Positions 26,754-35,710 of a DNA stretch of 64,000 nucleotides are shown here, piece after piece; position 1 is the first letter of the stretch; each line of letters opens with the position of its first letter. The position numbers and the translations under genes are program-made. This DNA is from Alicyclobacillus kakegawensis NBRC 103104 (lineage in GTDB: Bacteria > Bacillota > Bacilli > Alicyclobacillales > Alicyclobacillaceae). The notes below the pieces were generated by a model. That model did not search any database, had not been told where the DNA came from, and saw only the letters and a program-made list of their open reading frames with translations. Where the stretch lies: NCBI RefSeq assembly GCF_001552655.1, contig NZ_BCRP01000013.1, positions 26,550-90,549 on the forward strand, given 5' to 3'.

Positions 26754-27680
26754 TCATCCCAGGGCCGGATCGAGCAGCCCGTAAAGCCAAACTCTCCGGC
26801 CGGGCAGCGGTACGCCTCGCCACGTCATCAGCGGCGAGATCATGGTCTCCTGCCAACCGGCCTGCTCAAGGTAGCGGCGGAATTCGGTTTGGGCACTGGG
26901 CACGTCCACGCGCATCATCCCGGTTGCCAACCGTTCGGCGGCAGCGGTCACACTCTTGGCCACGGCCAGGGATTCTGCCAGCAGCGGGCCTATGGTGAGC
27001 GCGCCGGGTTTGGGCACGAGGACGGCGGTGCCAACGAGCTGTCGTTCGCGGTTCCGTGCGGCTACGGACAAGCGGGCGAGGTTTCGCAGCGCCTGTCTAT
27101 CTGGTTGATCTGCGGGGGAGAGGAACAGGCGATGGCGGGGCGCGCCGTTGGCTTCCTGGTCGAGGCGGGCGATGAGGGACCAGTCTCTGGGGCTTATCTC
27201 CACGCATCTCGCCAACTGCCAGTCATTTTCCGTCTCTTCGTCGATGAGGACGTCCGCGTGGATGCCGGGTGATGCCGTGTCGCCTCCAATCGGACGCTGC
27301 ATGCGGTGGATGAAGCCGACCGTCTCAAACCCCAGCGATTCATAGAGACGGTAGCCCGGCGCGGTGGAGACCAATGACACGCAGGCTGCCCGCGACTGGG
27401 CGTAGGCTAAACAGGCGGATACCAAGCGGCGTCCGATGCCGCGCCGTTGGACATCAGGGTGAACCATGACCATGCCGATGGAGGCCCATGTGGGTGGGTA
27501 GGCGAACACGGCGGCGGTCGCGAGCAATTGGCGGCTGCGACGCAGACCAATCACCCACCCAGAGGTCAAAAGCCACAGCACCTGTTGGCGGCGAAACGCC
27601 CATCCCAGCTGGGCAGCCAGTGCCTGAACGGCCGCCGCGTCCGACGTGCGCAAAACCTCCCAATCGTCGCTGCTGTTCAT
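26754..27680 (-). CDS. Tandem GNAT acetyltransferase
   Basis: 308 residues. The N-terminal half is a clear GNAT domain: MVHPDVQRRGIGRRLVSACLAYAQ is the acetyl-CoA motif, then YRLYESLGFETVGFIHRMQRP. The C-terminal half (from about residue 150) looks like the second, degenerate GNAT-like domain (Acetyltransf_18 type) seen in many such proteins. Substrate unknown. ATG at 27680 with AAAGGAG 8 nt upstream; upstream in-frame codons lack conservation. Confidence 0.85.
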   Translation of the reverse strand: MNSSDDWEVLRTSDAAAVQALAAQLGWAFRRQQVLWLLTSGWVIGLRRSRQLLATAAVFAYPPTWASIGMVMVHPDVQRRGIGRRLVSACLAYAQSRAACVSLVSTAPGYRLYESLGFETVGFIHRMQRPIGGDTASPGIHADVLIDEETENDWQLARCVEISPRDWSLIARLDQEANGAPRHRLFLSPADQPDRQALRNLARLSVAARNRERQLVGTAVLVPKPGALTIGPLLAESLAVAKSVTAAAERLATGMMRVDVPSAQTEFRRYLEQAGWQETMISPLMTWRGVPLPGRRVWLYGLLDPALG

Positions 27681-27838
27681 CCGTTTGTCTCCTTTGCTCC
27701 CTCTTATCTCTGACGCCATTCTATCACGGCGCACTCATAGCGCGTACCCATCTGCTGTCGCGGCAGAGCGACGAGGCATAAGTGGGGGGGATTTCGCGAA
27801 CATTGTAACCTGTCACAGTCATGACAGGGGGATCGTCC

Positions 27839-29455
27839 ATGCATCCATTGCAAACGGTGGCCGACGTCTTCGTCATCATCGCCTTCATCCTGGGCAGCCT
27901 TCTCCTGCTTGCGCTGGCGGGGATTGTCCTGATGCTGTACGTGCATGATCGGCGGCAAGACCAGCATCCCGTCCTGCGCAACTTTCCCGTCATTGGCATG
28001 GCGCGCTATTTTCTTGAGAAGATAGGTCCTGAACTGCGCCAGTATCTTTACAACAGCGACACGGAGGGCAAACCGTTTTCCCGTGTCGATTACGAGACCA
28101 TCGTTAAGAGCGCCAAGTATCAACGCAATGTGATTGGCTTCGGTTCACAGCGGGATTTCGACAGGCCTGGGTATTACATCCGCAACGCGATGTTTCCCAA
28201 GCAAATGGAGGAGCTGCGGATGGACCGCGAGACGCGCGTGAAAAGCAAAAAATATGTCCTGGTGTCCGATCCGCTGTTTGGACAACGAAAGGAGAAGTGG
28301 GTGGATGCGAGTCCGTTGGCGTACCTGTTGGCCGACGAGGACGCCATCACGATTGGCGCGGGGGTAGCGCACCCGTTTGTGGTCAAGGGTCAGATTGGCA
28401 TGTCCGGCATGAGCTTTGGCGCCCTGGGCAGCCACGCCATCTTGGCTCTCTCGCACGGCCTGGCCATCGCCAAGGGAACCTGGATGAATACGGGGGAAGG
28501 TGGGCTGTCGTCCTACCACCTGGCCGGCGGAGTGGATATCATCATGCAGATTGGTCCCGGACTGTTCGGGGTGCGCGACGCCCACGGCCGGTTCAATTGG
28601 GACGAACTGCGGCGCAAAGCGGAATTGCCGCAGGTGCGCGCCTTTGAGTTGAAACTGGCACAGGGAGCGAAGGCGCGTGGCGGTCATATCGACGGCGACA
28701 AGGTCACACCTGAAATCGCCAAGATTCGTCTGGTGGAACCCTACAAGCCTATCGACAGTCCCAACCGTTTCCACGAGTTTGACGACTTGCCGTCACTGTT
28801 CGATTTTGTGGAGCGCATCCGCGCCGCGACCGGCAAACCCGTGGGAATGAAGATGGTGGTCGGCAGTCCGGAACAGGCTGACGAGTTGGCGGCGTACATG
28901 CGCCAATCCGGGGCAGGGCCGGATTTTATCACCATCGACGGCGGGGAAGGCGGGACGGGAGCTTCTTATCAAGAGCTGGCGGATACCGTGGGACTGCCCA
29001 TCAAGTCGGCGCTGCGTCTGGTTGACGCTGCCCTGATCCGCCACGGGGTGCGTGACCGGGTGCGGCTGATAGCTTCCGGAAAATTATTTTCACCCGACAG
29101 GGTGGCGGTCGCCTTGGCCATGGGGGCGGACCTGGTCAACATAGCGCGCGGGTTCATGATCACGGTGGGCTGCATTCAGGCCCTGAAGTGTCATGCAAAT
29201 ATCTGTCCGGTTGGGGTCGCCACAACCAATCCGGCTCTGGAGAAGGCCCTCGTGGTGGACGAAAAGAAGTATCGAGTGGCTAACTACGTGGTCACGATGC
29301 GGGAGGGCTTGTTTCGGCTGGCGGCTGCGGCCGGTCTGAATTCGCCTGTCCAGTTCACGCGTTCGCACGTGGTCTTTCAAGATGTTGCCGGAAGAGTGTC
29401 CAGTCTGGATGAGGCGGAGCCGGTCTTGAGCCGCCAGGGAATCGCCGGGCCCTGA
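27839..29455 (+). CDS. Membrane-anchored FMN-binding glutamate-synthase-like protein
   Basis: 538 residues. One N-terminal membrane helix (about residues 6-30) is followed by a glutamate synthase (GltB central/FMN) barrel: GMSFGALGSHAILALSHG, TGEGGLSSYH, DGGEGGTGASYQEL and the iron-sulfur cysteines in CIQALKCHANICPVG. The glutaminase domain of true glutamate synthase is absent. Such stand-alone FMN/Fe-S proteins are widespread but biochemically vague. ATG at 27839 with GGGGG 7 nt upstream. Confidence 0.88.
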   Translation: MHPLQTVADVFVIIAFILGSLLLLALAGIVLMLYVHDRRQDQHPVLRNFPVIGMARYFLEKIGPELRQYLYNSDTEGKPFSRVDYETIVKSAKYQRNVIGFGSQRDFDRPGYYIRNAMFPKQMEELRMDRETRVKSKKYVLVSDPLFGQRKEKWVDASPLAYLLADEDAITIGAGVAHPFVVKGQIGMSGMSFGALGSHAILALSHGLAIAKGTWMNTGEGGLSSYHLAGGVDIIMQIGPGLFGVRDAHGRFNWDELRRKAELPQVRAFELKLAQGAKARGGHIDGDKVTPEIAKIRLVEPYKPIDSPNRFHEFDDLPSLFDFVERIRAATGKPVGMKMVVGSPEQADELAAYMRQSGAGPDFITIDGGEGGTGASYQELADTVGLPIKSALRLVDAALIRHGVRDRVRLIASGKLFSPDRVAVALAMGADLVNIARGFMITVGCIQALKCHANICPVGVATTNPALEKALVVDEKKYRVANYVVTMREGLFRLAAAAGLNSPVQFTRSHVVFQDVAGRVSSLDEAEPVLSRQGIAGP

Positions 29456-29471
29456 CGGCGGCCGTACCCGC

Positions 29472-29678
29472 TCACCGTTTTGGCTGGTGATGCGGGGGAT
29501 GCATGGGGGGAGCAAACGGTATACGCGGCCGCTGGCTGTGAATGGGTGGGACCGGAGGCGCTAGAAGCCCTCTCCGTTTGACGCCCTGGTGGGCGATCTT
29601 GACCAACTCCCGCACCCTTTCATCCTGGGCGACATGGAACGCCAAGGAACCAAACTTGAGAAAGGTGTCCAGCTTCAA
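29472..29678 (-). CDS. Small hypothetical protein
   Basis: 68 residues from a TTG at 29678, with GGGTGAAGGG just upstream. The first 36 residues (beginning MKLDTFLKFGSLAFHVAQDE) look protein-like, amphipathic and basic; the tail is rich in Pro, His and Arg. No family is recognised. It lies in the gap between the glutamate-synthase-like and dedA genes, on the opposite strand. Confidence 0.45.
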   Translation of the reverse strand: MKLDTFLKFGSLAFHVAQDERVRELVKIAHQGVKRRGLLAPPVPPIHSQRPRIPFAPPMHPPHHQPKR

Positions 29679-29907
29679 TTCCCTTCACCCGCCTCTTTGA
29701 CGCATGAATTGAGCCCGCAGGCCAAAGGACTAGGGGCTTTGCCATCTACCGTATTCGCTCGGCCACCCTGTGTGCTGGCGAATGCCTGGAGCGTGGCACC
29801 AGGCGGGTAATGGGCTTGGGTATAGCGCTGTCCGTTTGGCGCCAGACTGGGAGAATAGGTATCCTGTGCTGGAGAGCAGCGCAAATTTTCGATGCAGGAG
29901 CATAAAC

Positions 29908-30507
29908 GTGCATTTTGACATTCTGGAATGGTTGCAACACTATGGCTACTTCGGCGTACTCCTTATTCTGCTGTTGGAACCTATCGGCATCCCGTTCCCA
30001 GCGGAGACGACACTGACTGTGGCTGGCGTCGAGTGGACTCGGGGTGTGTTTCACCTTTTGCCTCTCTGGTTGGCCGCTGTCGTCGGCAACGTGACTGGAT
30101 CCACCGTCGCTTACGTCATCGGGCGCTATCTGGGGCGTCCCGTGATTGTTCGCTTTGGGCGGCACGTGGGCATCACTCAGACACGCCTCGATGCGGTGGC
30201 AAATGGATTCAACCGCTATCAGGGCGGGATTGTGCTGGTCTCCAAGTTTATTGCTGGCATCCGTGTCCTCGTTCCCTATGTGGCCGGCATCGAAAACATG
30301 TCCGTCATTCGATTCAGCCTCTACAATGTATTCGGCACGCTGGTTTGGACGGCCGTCTTCATCGTGCTGGGACGCACACTCGGCGTGGAATGGGCGCGGT
30401 ACCATCACCTTCTCGAGCAGCACCGGGCGGTGATTGGGGTCGGTCTGATCCTTTTCGTGGCTGTCTTGGTGAGTTGGTGTGTGTATAGGCGGCGCACATC
30501 TGTGTGA
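29908..30507 (+). CDS. DedA family membrane protein
   Basis: 199 residues with about five hydrophobic segments. The DedA/VTT-domain marks are EPIGIPFPAETTLTVAG near the N-terminus, then GNVTGSTVAYVIGRYLGR, and the GGIVLVSKFIAGIRVLVPYVAG segment with the conserved F-IAGIR/P motif. DedA proteins are needed for membrane potential and lipid carrier recycling. GTG start at 29908 with AGGAGC 7 nt upstream; no good start exists further up. Confidence 0.88.
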   Translation: MHFDILEWLQHYGYFGVLLILLLEPIGIPFPAETTLTVAGVEWTRGVFHLLPLWLAAVVGNVTGSTVAYVIGRYLGRPVIVRFGRHVGITQTRLDAVANGFNRYQGGIVLVSKFIAGIRVLVPYVAGIENMSVIRFSLYNVFGTLVWTAVFIVLGRTLGVEWARYHHLLEQHRAVIGVGLILFVAVLVSWCVYRRRTSV

Positions 30508-30680
30508 ACCTGGGCCGGCGTTCCCTTTGCAACTGGCGGGATGCCAGGTCGGCGCTGTGGGCCGGAGGCGCATACGCGGGGTGTCCGGAATCCGGCTCTC
30601 GGTTCGGGCGCCAGCACGGGTTATCTGCCCTGACGCCGCACCTTGGCCTCTCATAGCATGAACCATCTCAGGAGAGGGGA

Positions 30681-30824
30681 GTGTGTGCGTTGTACGGAGC
30701 GTTTGGAGGCTACACCCGTTGGGCGGTCGTGTTTCTTATCATCTTCGTTCTGTTCTTCCTCCTGGTGCCGGCTGTATATGTCGGCGGCGCCGACGGAGCT
30801 GCAGGGGCGCCGGGCGTGTATTGA
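30681..30824 (+). CDS. Small YjcZ-like membrane protein
   Basis: 47 residues. A short Gly/Tyr-rich head (YGAFGGY) precedes one hydrophobic helix (WAVVFLIIFVLFFLLVP), and the tail is Gly/Ala rich. This is the make-up of YjcZ/SscA-type small sporulation proteins. GTG start with AGGAGAGGGGA directly upstream. Too short for firm family assignment, but the ribosome site and composition are convincing. Confidence 0.6.
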   Translation: MCALYGAFGGYTRWAVVFLIIFVLFFLLVPAVYVGGADGAAGAPGVY

Positions 30825-31021
30825 GGCCGGTTGGCCGAACCGCGTCCCCGATCCCGGTTTGTGAGTGATCCTGTGCATGGGCCTTGACGCACCGGCAGGC
30901 CGCGAAGGCAAGGAGGCCATTCTCCTGCCCTGGCCTGCTGGCATCCCTTTGCCGGCCGCGGCGGCTTCACGCTTTCGATGAACTGCGGTTTGCCGGACAG
31001 GTTGGCCTGGTTTCACCTGAT

Positions 31022-31069
31022 AAAAAATGGACGATGTCCCCCAGACAGCACAGATTGAGGGACCGTCCA
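31022..31069 (-). terminator. metQ terminator
   Basis: Minus-strand hairpin: TGGACG plus GTCCC pair with GGGAC-equivalent and CGTCCA arms (11 bp, one 2-nt bulge), followed by TTTTTT (31022-31027 on the plus strand as A run). 14 bp after the metQ stop. Confidence 0.75.
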
Positions 31070-31082
31070 GCGCCATCCTGGC

Positions 31083-31955
31083 TTACTTGAGCGGGATGGG
31101 CTTGCCAAATACTGGAACAACCGAACCATGGTAGTGGGTCTCGATGAACTTTTTCACAGCCGCTGAGTTCAGCGCTTTGTCCAACTTCTCGATGGCCGGC
31201 TTGTTTTGATCCCCGTCGCGCACGACAACCACGTTGGCGTATGTCTTGGCGGCCTGGGAATTGGCCTTTTCCACAGCCAGGGCGTCAGACACCTTGTACC
31301 CAGCTTGCAGCGCGTAGTTTCCGTTGATGACCGAATAGTTCACGTCTTTGGCCACGCGGGGAATGGCAGCCGCGTCCAATTCCTCTATCTGCAAATGATG
31401 CGGATTCGACACAATGTCATTCGGGGTCTCGGACAAGCTGTGCGGATCTTTCAAGCTGATCAGCCCGTTGTCCGCCAACAGCAGCAGCGCTCTCCCCTCG
31501 TTTGTGGTGTCATTGGGGACCGCCACGGTGGCGCCGTCTGGAATGTTCTTTAGCGATTTGCTTTTTCCCGGATACAGTCCAAGCGGCTCGAAGTGAACCA
31601 TGACGGTCGGTACCAGGTCGGTATGGTTCTTTTGATTGTATTCCTCCAGATAGGGTACATGTTGGAAATAATTAGCGTCCAGTTGTCCCGACGCCAAGGC
31701 CCGGTTGGGTTGGACGTAGTCATTGAATTCCACGACCTGCAAATTAACCCCTTCCTTGGCCAGAATGGGCTTGACATAATCCAGGATTTCGGCATGGGGA
31801 ACCGGGGTGGCTCCAACCTTCAGTACCGTCTCTTTTTGGGTGGATTTGGCCGTGGACTGGTTGGCTGGCGATGACTGGCTGGCTCCGCAGCCAGCTGTGA
31901 GCGCTGCGCTGATGCCGAGGACGGCCGCAAAGCGCAGGATGTTGCGGGTGTTCAT
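31083..31955 (-). CDS. metQ: Methionine ABC transporter substrate-binding lipoprotein MetQ
   Basis: 290 residues of the NlpA/MetQ family. Lipobox LTAGC with Cys23. The mature domain opens with VLKVGATPVPHAEIL, followed by NDYVQPNRALASGQLDANYFQH and VAVPNDTTNEGRALLLL, all MetQ hallmarks. GGAGGAG 7 nt before the ATG. The SAM-I riboswitch directly upstream confirms methionine-related control. The ATPase and permease genes are divergent, not in the same operon. Confidence 0.95.
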   Translation of the reverse strand: MNTRNILRFAAVLGISAALTAGCGASQSSPANQSTAKSTQKETVLKVGATPVPHAEILDYVKPILAKEGVNLQVVEFNDYVQPNRALASGQLDANYFQHVPYLEEYNQKNHTDLVPTVMVHFEPLGLYPGKSKSLKNIPDGATVAVPNDTTNEGRALLLLADNGLISLKDPHSLSETPNDIVSNPHHLQIEELDAAAIPRVAKDVNYSVINGNYALQAGYKVSDALAVEKANSQAAKTYANVVVVRDGDQNKPAIEKLDKALNSAAVKKFIETHYHGSVVPVFGKPIPLK

Positions 31956-32032
31956 CTGAATCTCCTCCTAGTTTGGTCTCTCTGTCTCCTGGGTCTATAG
32001 TGTGGACCGGCCTGAATCTCGCGCTTGGCACG

Positions 32033-32059
32033 AAAAAACCTCTTTCCCAGGGAAAGAGG
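32033..32059 (-). terminator. SAM riboswitch terminator
   Basis: Minus-strand stem CCTCTTTCCC / GGGAAAGAGG (32039-32059) followed by a T run (A run 32033-32038 on the plus strand). This is the off-state structure for metQ. Confidence 0.85.
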
Positions 32060-32069
32060 CGGCGTACCC

Positions 32070-32168
32070 CTCTTATCTCTCGGAATCCATCCGCAGGAGT
32101 TAGCACCGTGCGCGTGGCCGGTTGCCGGGCATCATAGGGCCAGTCCCTCCGCCTACTCTCGATAAGAG
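32070..32168 (-). promoter_or_regulatory. SAM-I (S-box) riboswitch upstream of metQ
   Basis: On the minus strand: P1 strand CTCTTATCGAGAG, the GGAGGGACTGGCCC, GATGCCCGGCAACC and GGTGCTAACTCCTGC blocks of the S-box, and the closing P1 strand GAGAGATAAGAG. High SAM would favour the terminator at 32033-32059 and shut off metQ. Confidence 0.95.
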
Positions 32169-32195
32169 TTTGGATGTTGGAGTTTTGTACAACCA

Positions 32196-32225
32196 TTTAT
32201 ACGCGAAGAGACCTTCGCTTGTCAA
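32196..32225 (-). promoter_or_regulatory. metQ promoter
   Basis: Minus strand: -35 TTGACA (32220-32225), 18-bp spacer, -10 TATAAA (32196-32201). Start would fall just upstream of the riboswitch. Confidence 0.75.
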
Positions 32226-32241
32226 CTCATCGGTCTTTGGC

Positions 32242-32271
32242 TTGTCAAGCGAACACAAAATGAACTAGAAT
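32242..32271 (+). promoter_or_regulatory. metNI promoter
   Basis: -35 TTGTCA (32242-32247), 18-bp spacer, -10 TAGAAT (32266-32271). It faces away from the metQ promoter, with 16 bp between the two -35 boxes. A weaker hairpin (CACGC/GCGTG arms followed by TTTT, about 32311-32344) lies in the leader; no riboswitch is seen. Confidence 0.65.
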
Positions 32272-32388
32272 GGGGGACCGAGTGCATTCATCGGTGTGCC
32301 CGGATACTGCACGCCTTCCGGAGCGCGTTATCGGAGCGTGTTTTCATAGGCAGGTCTTTCCCTAGGGGAGGGATAAGCGACGATAGAA

Positions 32389-33516
32389 TTGCGAGGGATT
32401 TGCAAACTGTACGGACAGCCCAAGAAGCCTGTGGTTGCCTTGGACCAGGTCGACCTTCGCGTGGAGGCGGGGGAGATCTTTGGGCTGATTGGATACTCTG
32501 GCGCAGGGAAAAGCACCTTGCTGCGCTGCGTGAACCTTTTGGAGCGTCCTACCCAAGGCGAGGTGTGGGTGGATGGACAAGAGATGACCCGCCTGAATAA
32601 GCGGGAGTTGCAGGCAGCGAGACGACAAATCGGCATGATCTTCCAACACTTTCACCTTCTCGCTTCCGCCACGGTCGCCGACAATGTCGCCTTTCCACTG
32701 CGTTTGGCCCATCAGCGGGGCGCCGACGTGACAAGCCGTGTGAACGAGCTGTTGGACTGGGTGGGGTTGTCTGAGCACGCCCACAAGTATCCCGCACAGT
32801 TGTCCGGCGGGCAAAAGCAGCGTGTCGCGATTGCCCGTGCCCTGGCGACGCGGCCGAAGATCCTGCTATGCGACGAGGCCACGTCCGCATTGGACCCTGA
32901 GACGACGAGACAGATTCTGGATTTGATTCTGCGCGTCAACCGCGAGCTGGGTGTGACCGTCGTGGTGGTCACACACGAGATGTCCGTGGTGCGCCGGGTC
33001 TGCGACCACGTGGCCGTGATGGAGGCCGGGCGCATTGTGGAGAGCGGATCGGTTGTGGATACGTTTTTGTTTCCCAAACACGAACTCACCCGAAAGCTCC
33101 TGGCGATGGACGATGAAAGCGAGGCGAATTTCTCGGCAGAGATGGCGCACAGGCAGGGGAACTGGCTGGGGGAGCGGCCCGGACGCAAGCTGCGGCTTGT
33201 GTTTCGTGGCGACGCGGTCTATCGTCCGATTTTGTCGGAGGTCGCCCAGCAGACGGCGGGCCACTACAGCATTCTGAAGGGAACGGTGGATGTCATCAAG
33301 GACGTTCCTTACGGGCGGCTGTTGGTGCAGTGGTTCGGGGACGAGACAACCGTGGCCAAGGCCATCGCCGCATTGGAAGAGCGTGGCTGCCGTGTGGACG
33401 TCTTGGAGGATGCTTCCGGTTTGTCGGCTGCGGTTTCCTCTCGGCCGCTGGTTAACGCTTCATGCCAGCAGGAGGCGATGAACGTCGGGAACGGAGAAGG
33501 AGGGGATTCTGGATGA
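32389..33516 (+). CDS. metN: Methionine ABC transporter ATPase MetN
   Basis: 375 residues from the first standard start. Walker A is GYSGAGKST, signature LSGGQKQR, Walker B ILLCDEATSALD, switch His in VVTHEMS. A C-terminal regulatory NIL (ACT-like) domain spans about 265-345. Start problem: family members usually begin M-I-E-L. Here the codons are ACG ATA GAA TTG, with a stop immediately before them (TAA at 32374-32376) and a GGGAGGG site 7 nt before the ACG at 32380. The TTG at 32389 is the only standard start, but it is 16 nt from the ribosome site. ATGA overlap with metI. Confidence 0.93.
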   Translation: MRGICKLYGQPKKPVVALDQVDLRVEAGEIFGLIGYSGAGKSTLLRCVNLLERPTQGEVWVDGQEMTRLNKRELQAARRQIGMIFQHFHLLASATVADNVAFPLRLAHQRGADVTSRVNELLDWVGLSEHAHKYPAQLSGGQKQRVAIARALATRPKILLCDEATSALDPETTRQILDLILRVNRELGVTVVVVTHEMSVVRRVCDHVAVMEAGRIVESGSVVDTFLFPKHELTRKLLAMDDESEANFSAEMAHRQGNWLGERPGRKLRLVFRGDAVYRPILSEVAQQTAGHYSILKGTVDVIKDVPYGRLLVQWFGDETTVAKAIAALEERGCRVDVLEDASGLSAAVSSRPLVNASCQQEAMNVGNGEGGDSG

Positions 33517-34169
33517 GCGACCTTGTCTGGCCGGACATTCTCCAGGCGACCTGGCAGACGCTGTATATGGTCGGGGTCTCCACGTTGTTCGCGACCGCGC
33601 TCGGATTGCCCATGGGTGTGTTTTTGGTGCTGTTTTCCACGCGCCATCTGATGGAGCGGCGAGCGGCCTACCAGGTGTTGGCGGTCATTGTCAATATCGT
33701 GAGGTCCGTACCGTTCATCATCCTGTTGATAGCCATCATTCCGTTGACTGAGTGGATTGTGGGGACGTCCATCGGCGTCAACGCGGCCATTGTGCCCTTG
33801 ACCGTCGGGGCGGCACCGTTTTATGCACGCGTGGCGGAAACCGCGCTGCGCGAGGTGGAGTCCGGAGTCCTGGAAGCGGCACAGGCGATGGGGGCCTCCG
33901 TGTGGCAGATTGTCTGGCGGGTGTTGTTGCCCGAAGCCCGGCCCGGGCTCATAGCCGGCGTCACCATTACCGCCGTGACCTTGGTCAGCTACTCGGCGAT
34001 GTCGGGTGTGATTGGCGGCGGTGGATTGGGAGACCTAGCCGTGCGTTATGGATACGAACGGTTTGAAACGGGTGTGATGTTGGTCACCACCGCCATTCTG
34101 GTTGTTATTGTCCAGTGTATGCAAATGTTGGGGGATGCGTTGGTCAAACACTACGCTCGGCGTTCGTAG
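33513..34169 (+). CDS. metI: Methionine ABC transporter permease MetI
   Basis: 218 residues with five to six helices. Contains the binding-protein-dependent permease EAA-type loop ALREVESGVLEAAQAMGAS that docks on MetN, preceded by VNIVRSVPFIILLIAIIP. The ATG overlaps the metN stop; GGAGGGG lies upstream inside metN. Confidence 0.94.
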   Translation: MSDLVWPDILQATWQTLYMVGVSTLFATALGLPMGVFLVLFSTRHLMERRAAYQVLAVIVNIVRSVPFIILLIAIIPLTEWIVGTSIGVNAAIVPLTVGAAPFYARVAETALREVESGVLEAAQAMGASVWQIVWRVLLPEARPGLIAGVTITAVTLVSYSAMSGVIGGGGLGDLAVRYGYERFETGVMLVTTAILVVIVQCMQMLGDALVKHYARRS

Positions 34170-34279
34170 GTCTGCGGCGAATCTGTCCAATCCGGGCGAG
34201 CCGGTGCGAGCCGATGCCATACCGACGGTGTGGCACGCTGCTCCGCTGGCTCGCTAGTCGTGTTGGTCTGGTCTTTTGT

Positions 34280-35023
34280 TCAATCGTGGATGACGACCTT
34301 GGTGCCTGTGGGGATGTGTTCATAGACCCACTTGGCGTCCGGGATGGTCAGATGGATGCAGCCGTGCGAATCTTCGTGGCCGAGCTTTCTGGCATCCTTG
34401 ACGATGACATGTCCGTCCTTGTCCATTGGCACGCTGTGAAAAAGGTACTGGCCATGGTTCAACCATGAGACCCAATACTTGGCTCCTTCGTGGAACCGCG
34501 GGGTATAGAACCACGTGCCTCTTTCCGGCTGTACGTAAAAGGTACCCCGGGGCGTGTAGGTGGCTTTGCTGCCGTCCACACCAGACGAAATGATCATCGT
34601 GTAGAGGGTCTTTTGCCCCGATTTGATGTACATCCGCTGCTGAGAGATGGACACGTCTATCCAAACCGGCTCTCCCGGTTGGAGCTTAGGATAAGGTCCG
34701 TCGGAAGGTTCGTTCCAGTTCACCGTGGGTGTAGCTGCGGATTTGGAATCGAGTTTCGCGGTGGCGAACGAGCGGCTGCCCAAAGCTTCGGCGGGATCCT
34801 CATGGTTCTCTGCGGAAGCAGACGCTTCGCTTGGTGGAGATGATTGGTGTGCAGGGACATTCTGTCCGCCCAGTGCGTGTTCGGCAGCCATGTCGGTCGA
34901 CGCAGCTTGGTCCGACGCGTTGTTGCGTCCCGCGCCGTCGGAAGGCGGAGCTGTCCCGCAGGCAGTCAGCAACCATCCGCATAGCACGATCGCCGTAGTG
35001 AGTCGGAACGAGGCCCAGTGCAT
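34280..35023 (-). CDS. L,D-transpeptidase (YkuD domain) lipoprotein
   Basis: 247 residues. Signal peptide with lipobox LTAC (Cys22), then a long Ser/Ala/Glu-rich linker to about residue 105. The YkuD domain starts near WIDVSISQQRMYIKSG and carries the catalytic motif SHGCIHL near the C-terminus. It cross-links or modifies peptidoglycan outside the membrane. AAGGAGAG 6 nt before the ATG at 35023 fixes the start. Confidence 0.9.
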   Translation of the reverse strand: MHWASFRLTTAIVLCGWLLTACGTAPPSDGAGRNNASDQAASTDMAAEHALGGQNVPAHQSSPPSEASASAENHEDPAEALGSRSFATAKLDSKSAATPTVNWNEPSDGPYPKLQPGEPVWIDVSISQQRMYIKSGQKTLYTMIISSGVDGSKATYTPRGTFYVQPERGTWFYTPRFHEGAKYWVSWLNHGQYLFHSVPMDKDGHVIVKDARKLGHEDSHGCIHLTIPDAKWVYEHIPTGTKVVIHD

Positions 35024-35353
35024 GCGTTTCTCTCCTTGTCTGAAGGCTTTCCTCAGTATACAGGATGTCTCCCTATGAAGCCAGTCCATTTCGACACATT
35101 TCGGGGGATTCCTGCATACTCTATCCGCTGCGCCACCGGGCTCGTTGTCTGTGTCGCAGATTGGACGCCAGCTTGTCGCCGGGCCTTCGTGTATGTTGCG
35201 GGAACGGGACCGGGAGCTGGCTGTGTCGTCTCATCCCTTCATCCATGTCTTCTCGGTTATCGTCGGCTGTTCGCTGAGGCGCTGCCGCAACTCCGTCCGC
35301 GTCGGAGTGGTGCTTGAACGCGCCTCCCGGGGTGTTCCCGCTCAGACACTTAT
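35024..35353. other. Intergenic region with no recognised feature
   Basis: 330 bp between the L,D-transpeptidase start and the dinB-like remnant. Short open frames show no protein-like composition, and no terminator or riboswitch is seen. Confidence 0.4.
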
Positions 35354-35710
35354 CTACCGTTGCAAGCGGTACAGGTAAAACACATAATCTGTGGAAGCGC
35401 CGGGATAACCGAGCTGTCGGAGCATGGCTGTGATGTTGTCTCGGTGGTACGTCCCGTGGTTCACAACATGCTGGACGATGTCTGTGTAACGGGCTCGCAA
35501 TGTCCCGTAGGTCGGATGCGTGTACTCGGAGACGGCTTCAAGATCCGGGTGGCTTGCCAAGAACGATTCGTATCGAGCCGCTGTCTTGGCAAAGCACGTC
35601 TCGAATGTCTCGAGGGTGGCGTCTTTCACCTCTGCTTGCCAAAGGGGCACCGACATTTGTATCGTCTCTATTGCACCGGACATGGCGCTCAGCCAAACGG
35701 CCAAGTGAAT
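35354..35710 (-). pseudogene. DinB-family protein, 5'-truncated
   Basis: The C-terminal two thirds of a DinB-like four-helix protein is clear: VWLSAMSG, then YTHPTYGTLRARYTDIVQHVVNHGTYHRDN, with the metal-binding NHGTYHR site, and ending TDYVFYLY. The usual first ~45 residues, including the first metal-ligand His helix, are missing; the upstream frame encodes unrelated sequence. An AAAGGAGG site and a promoter-like TACAAT remain upstream, so an internal deletion is likely. Probably non-functional. Confidence 0.7.

Noticed and set aside
32272..32388. Second SAM riboswitch in front of metN
   Set aside because: None of the conserved S-box blocks occur on the plus strand; only a weak hairpin is present.
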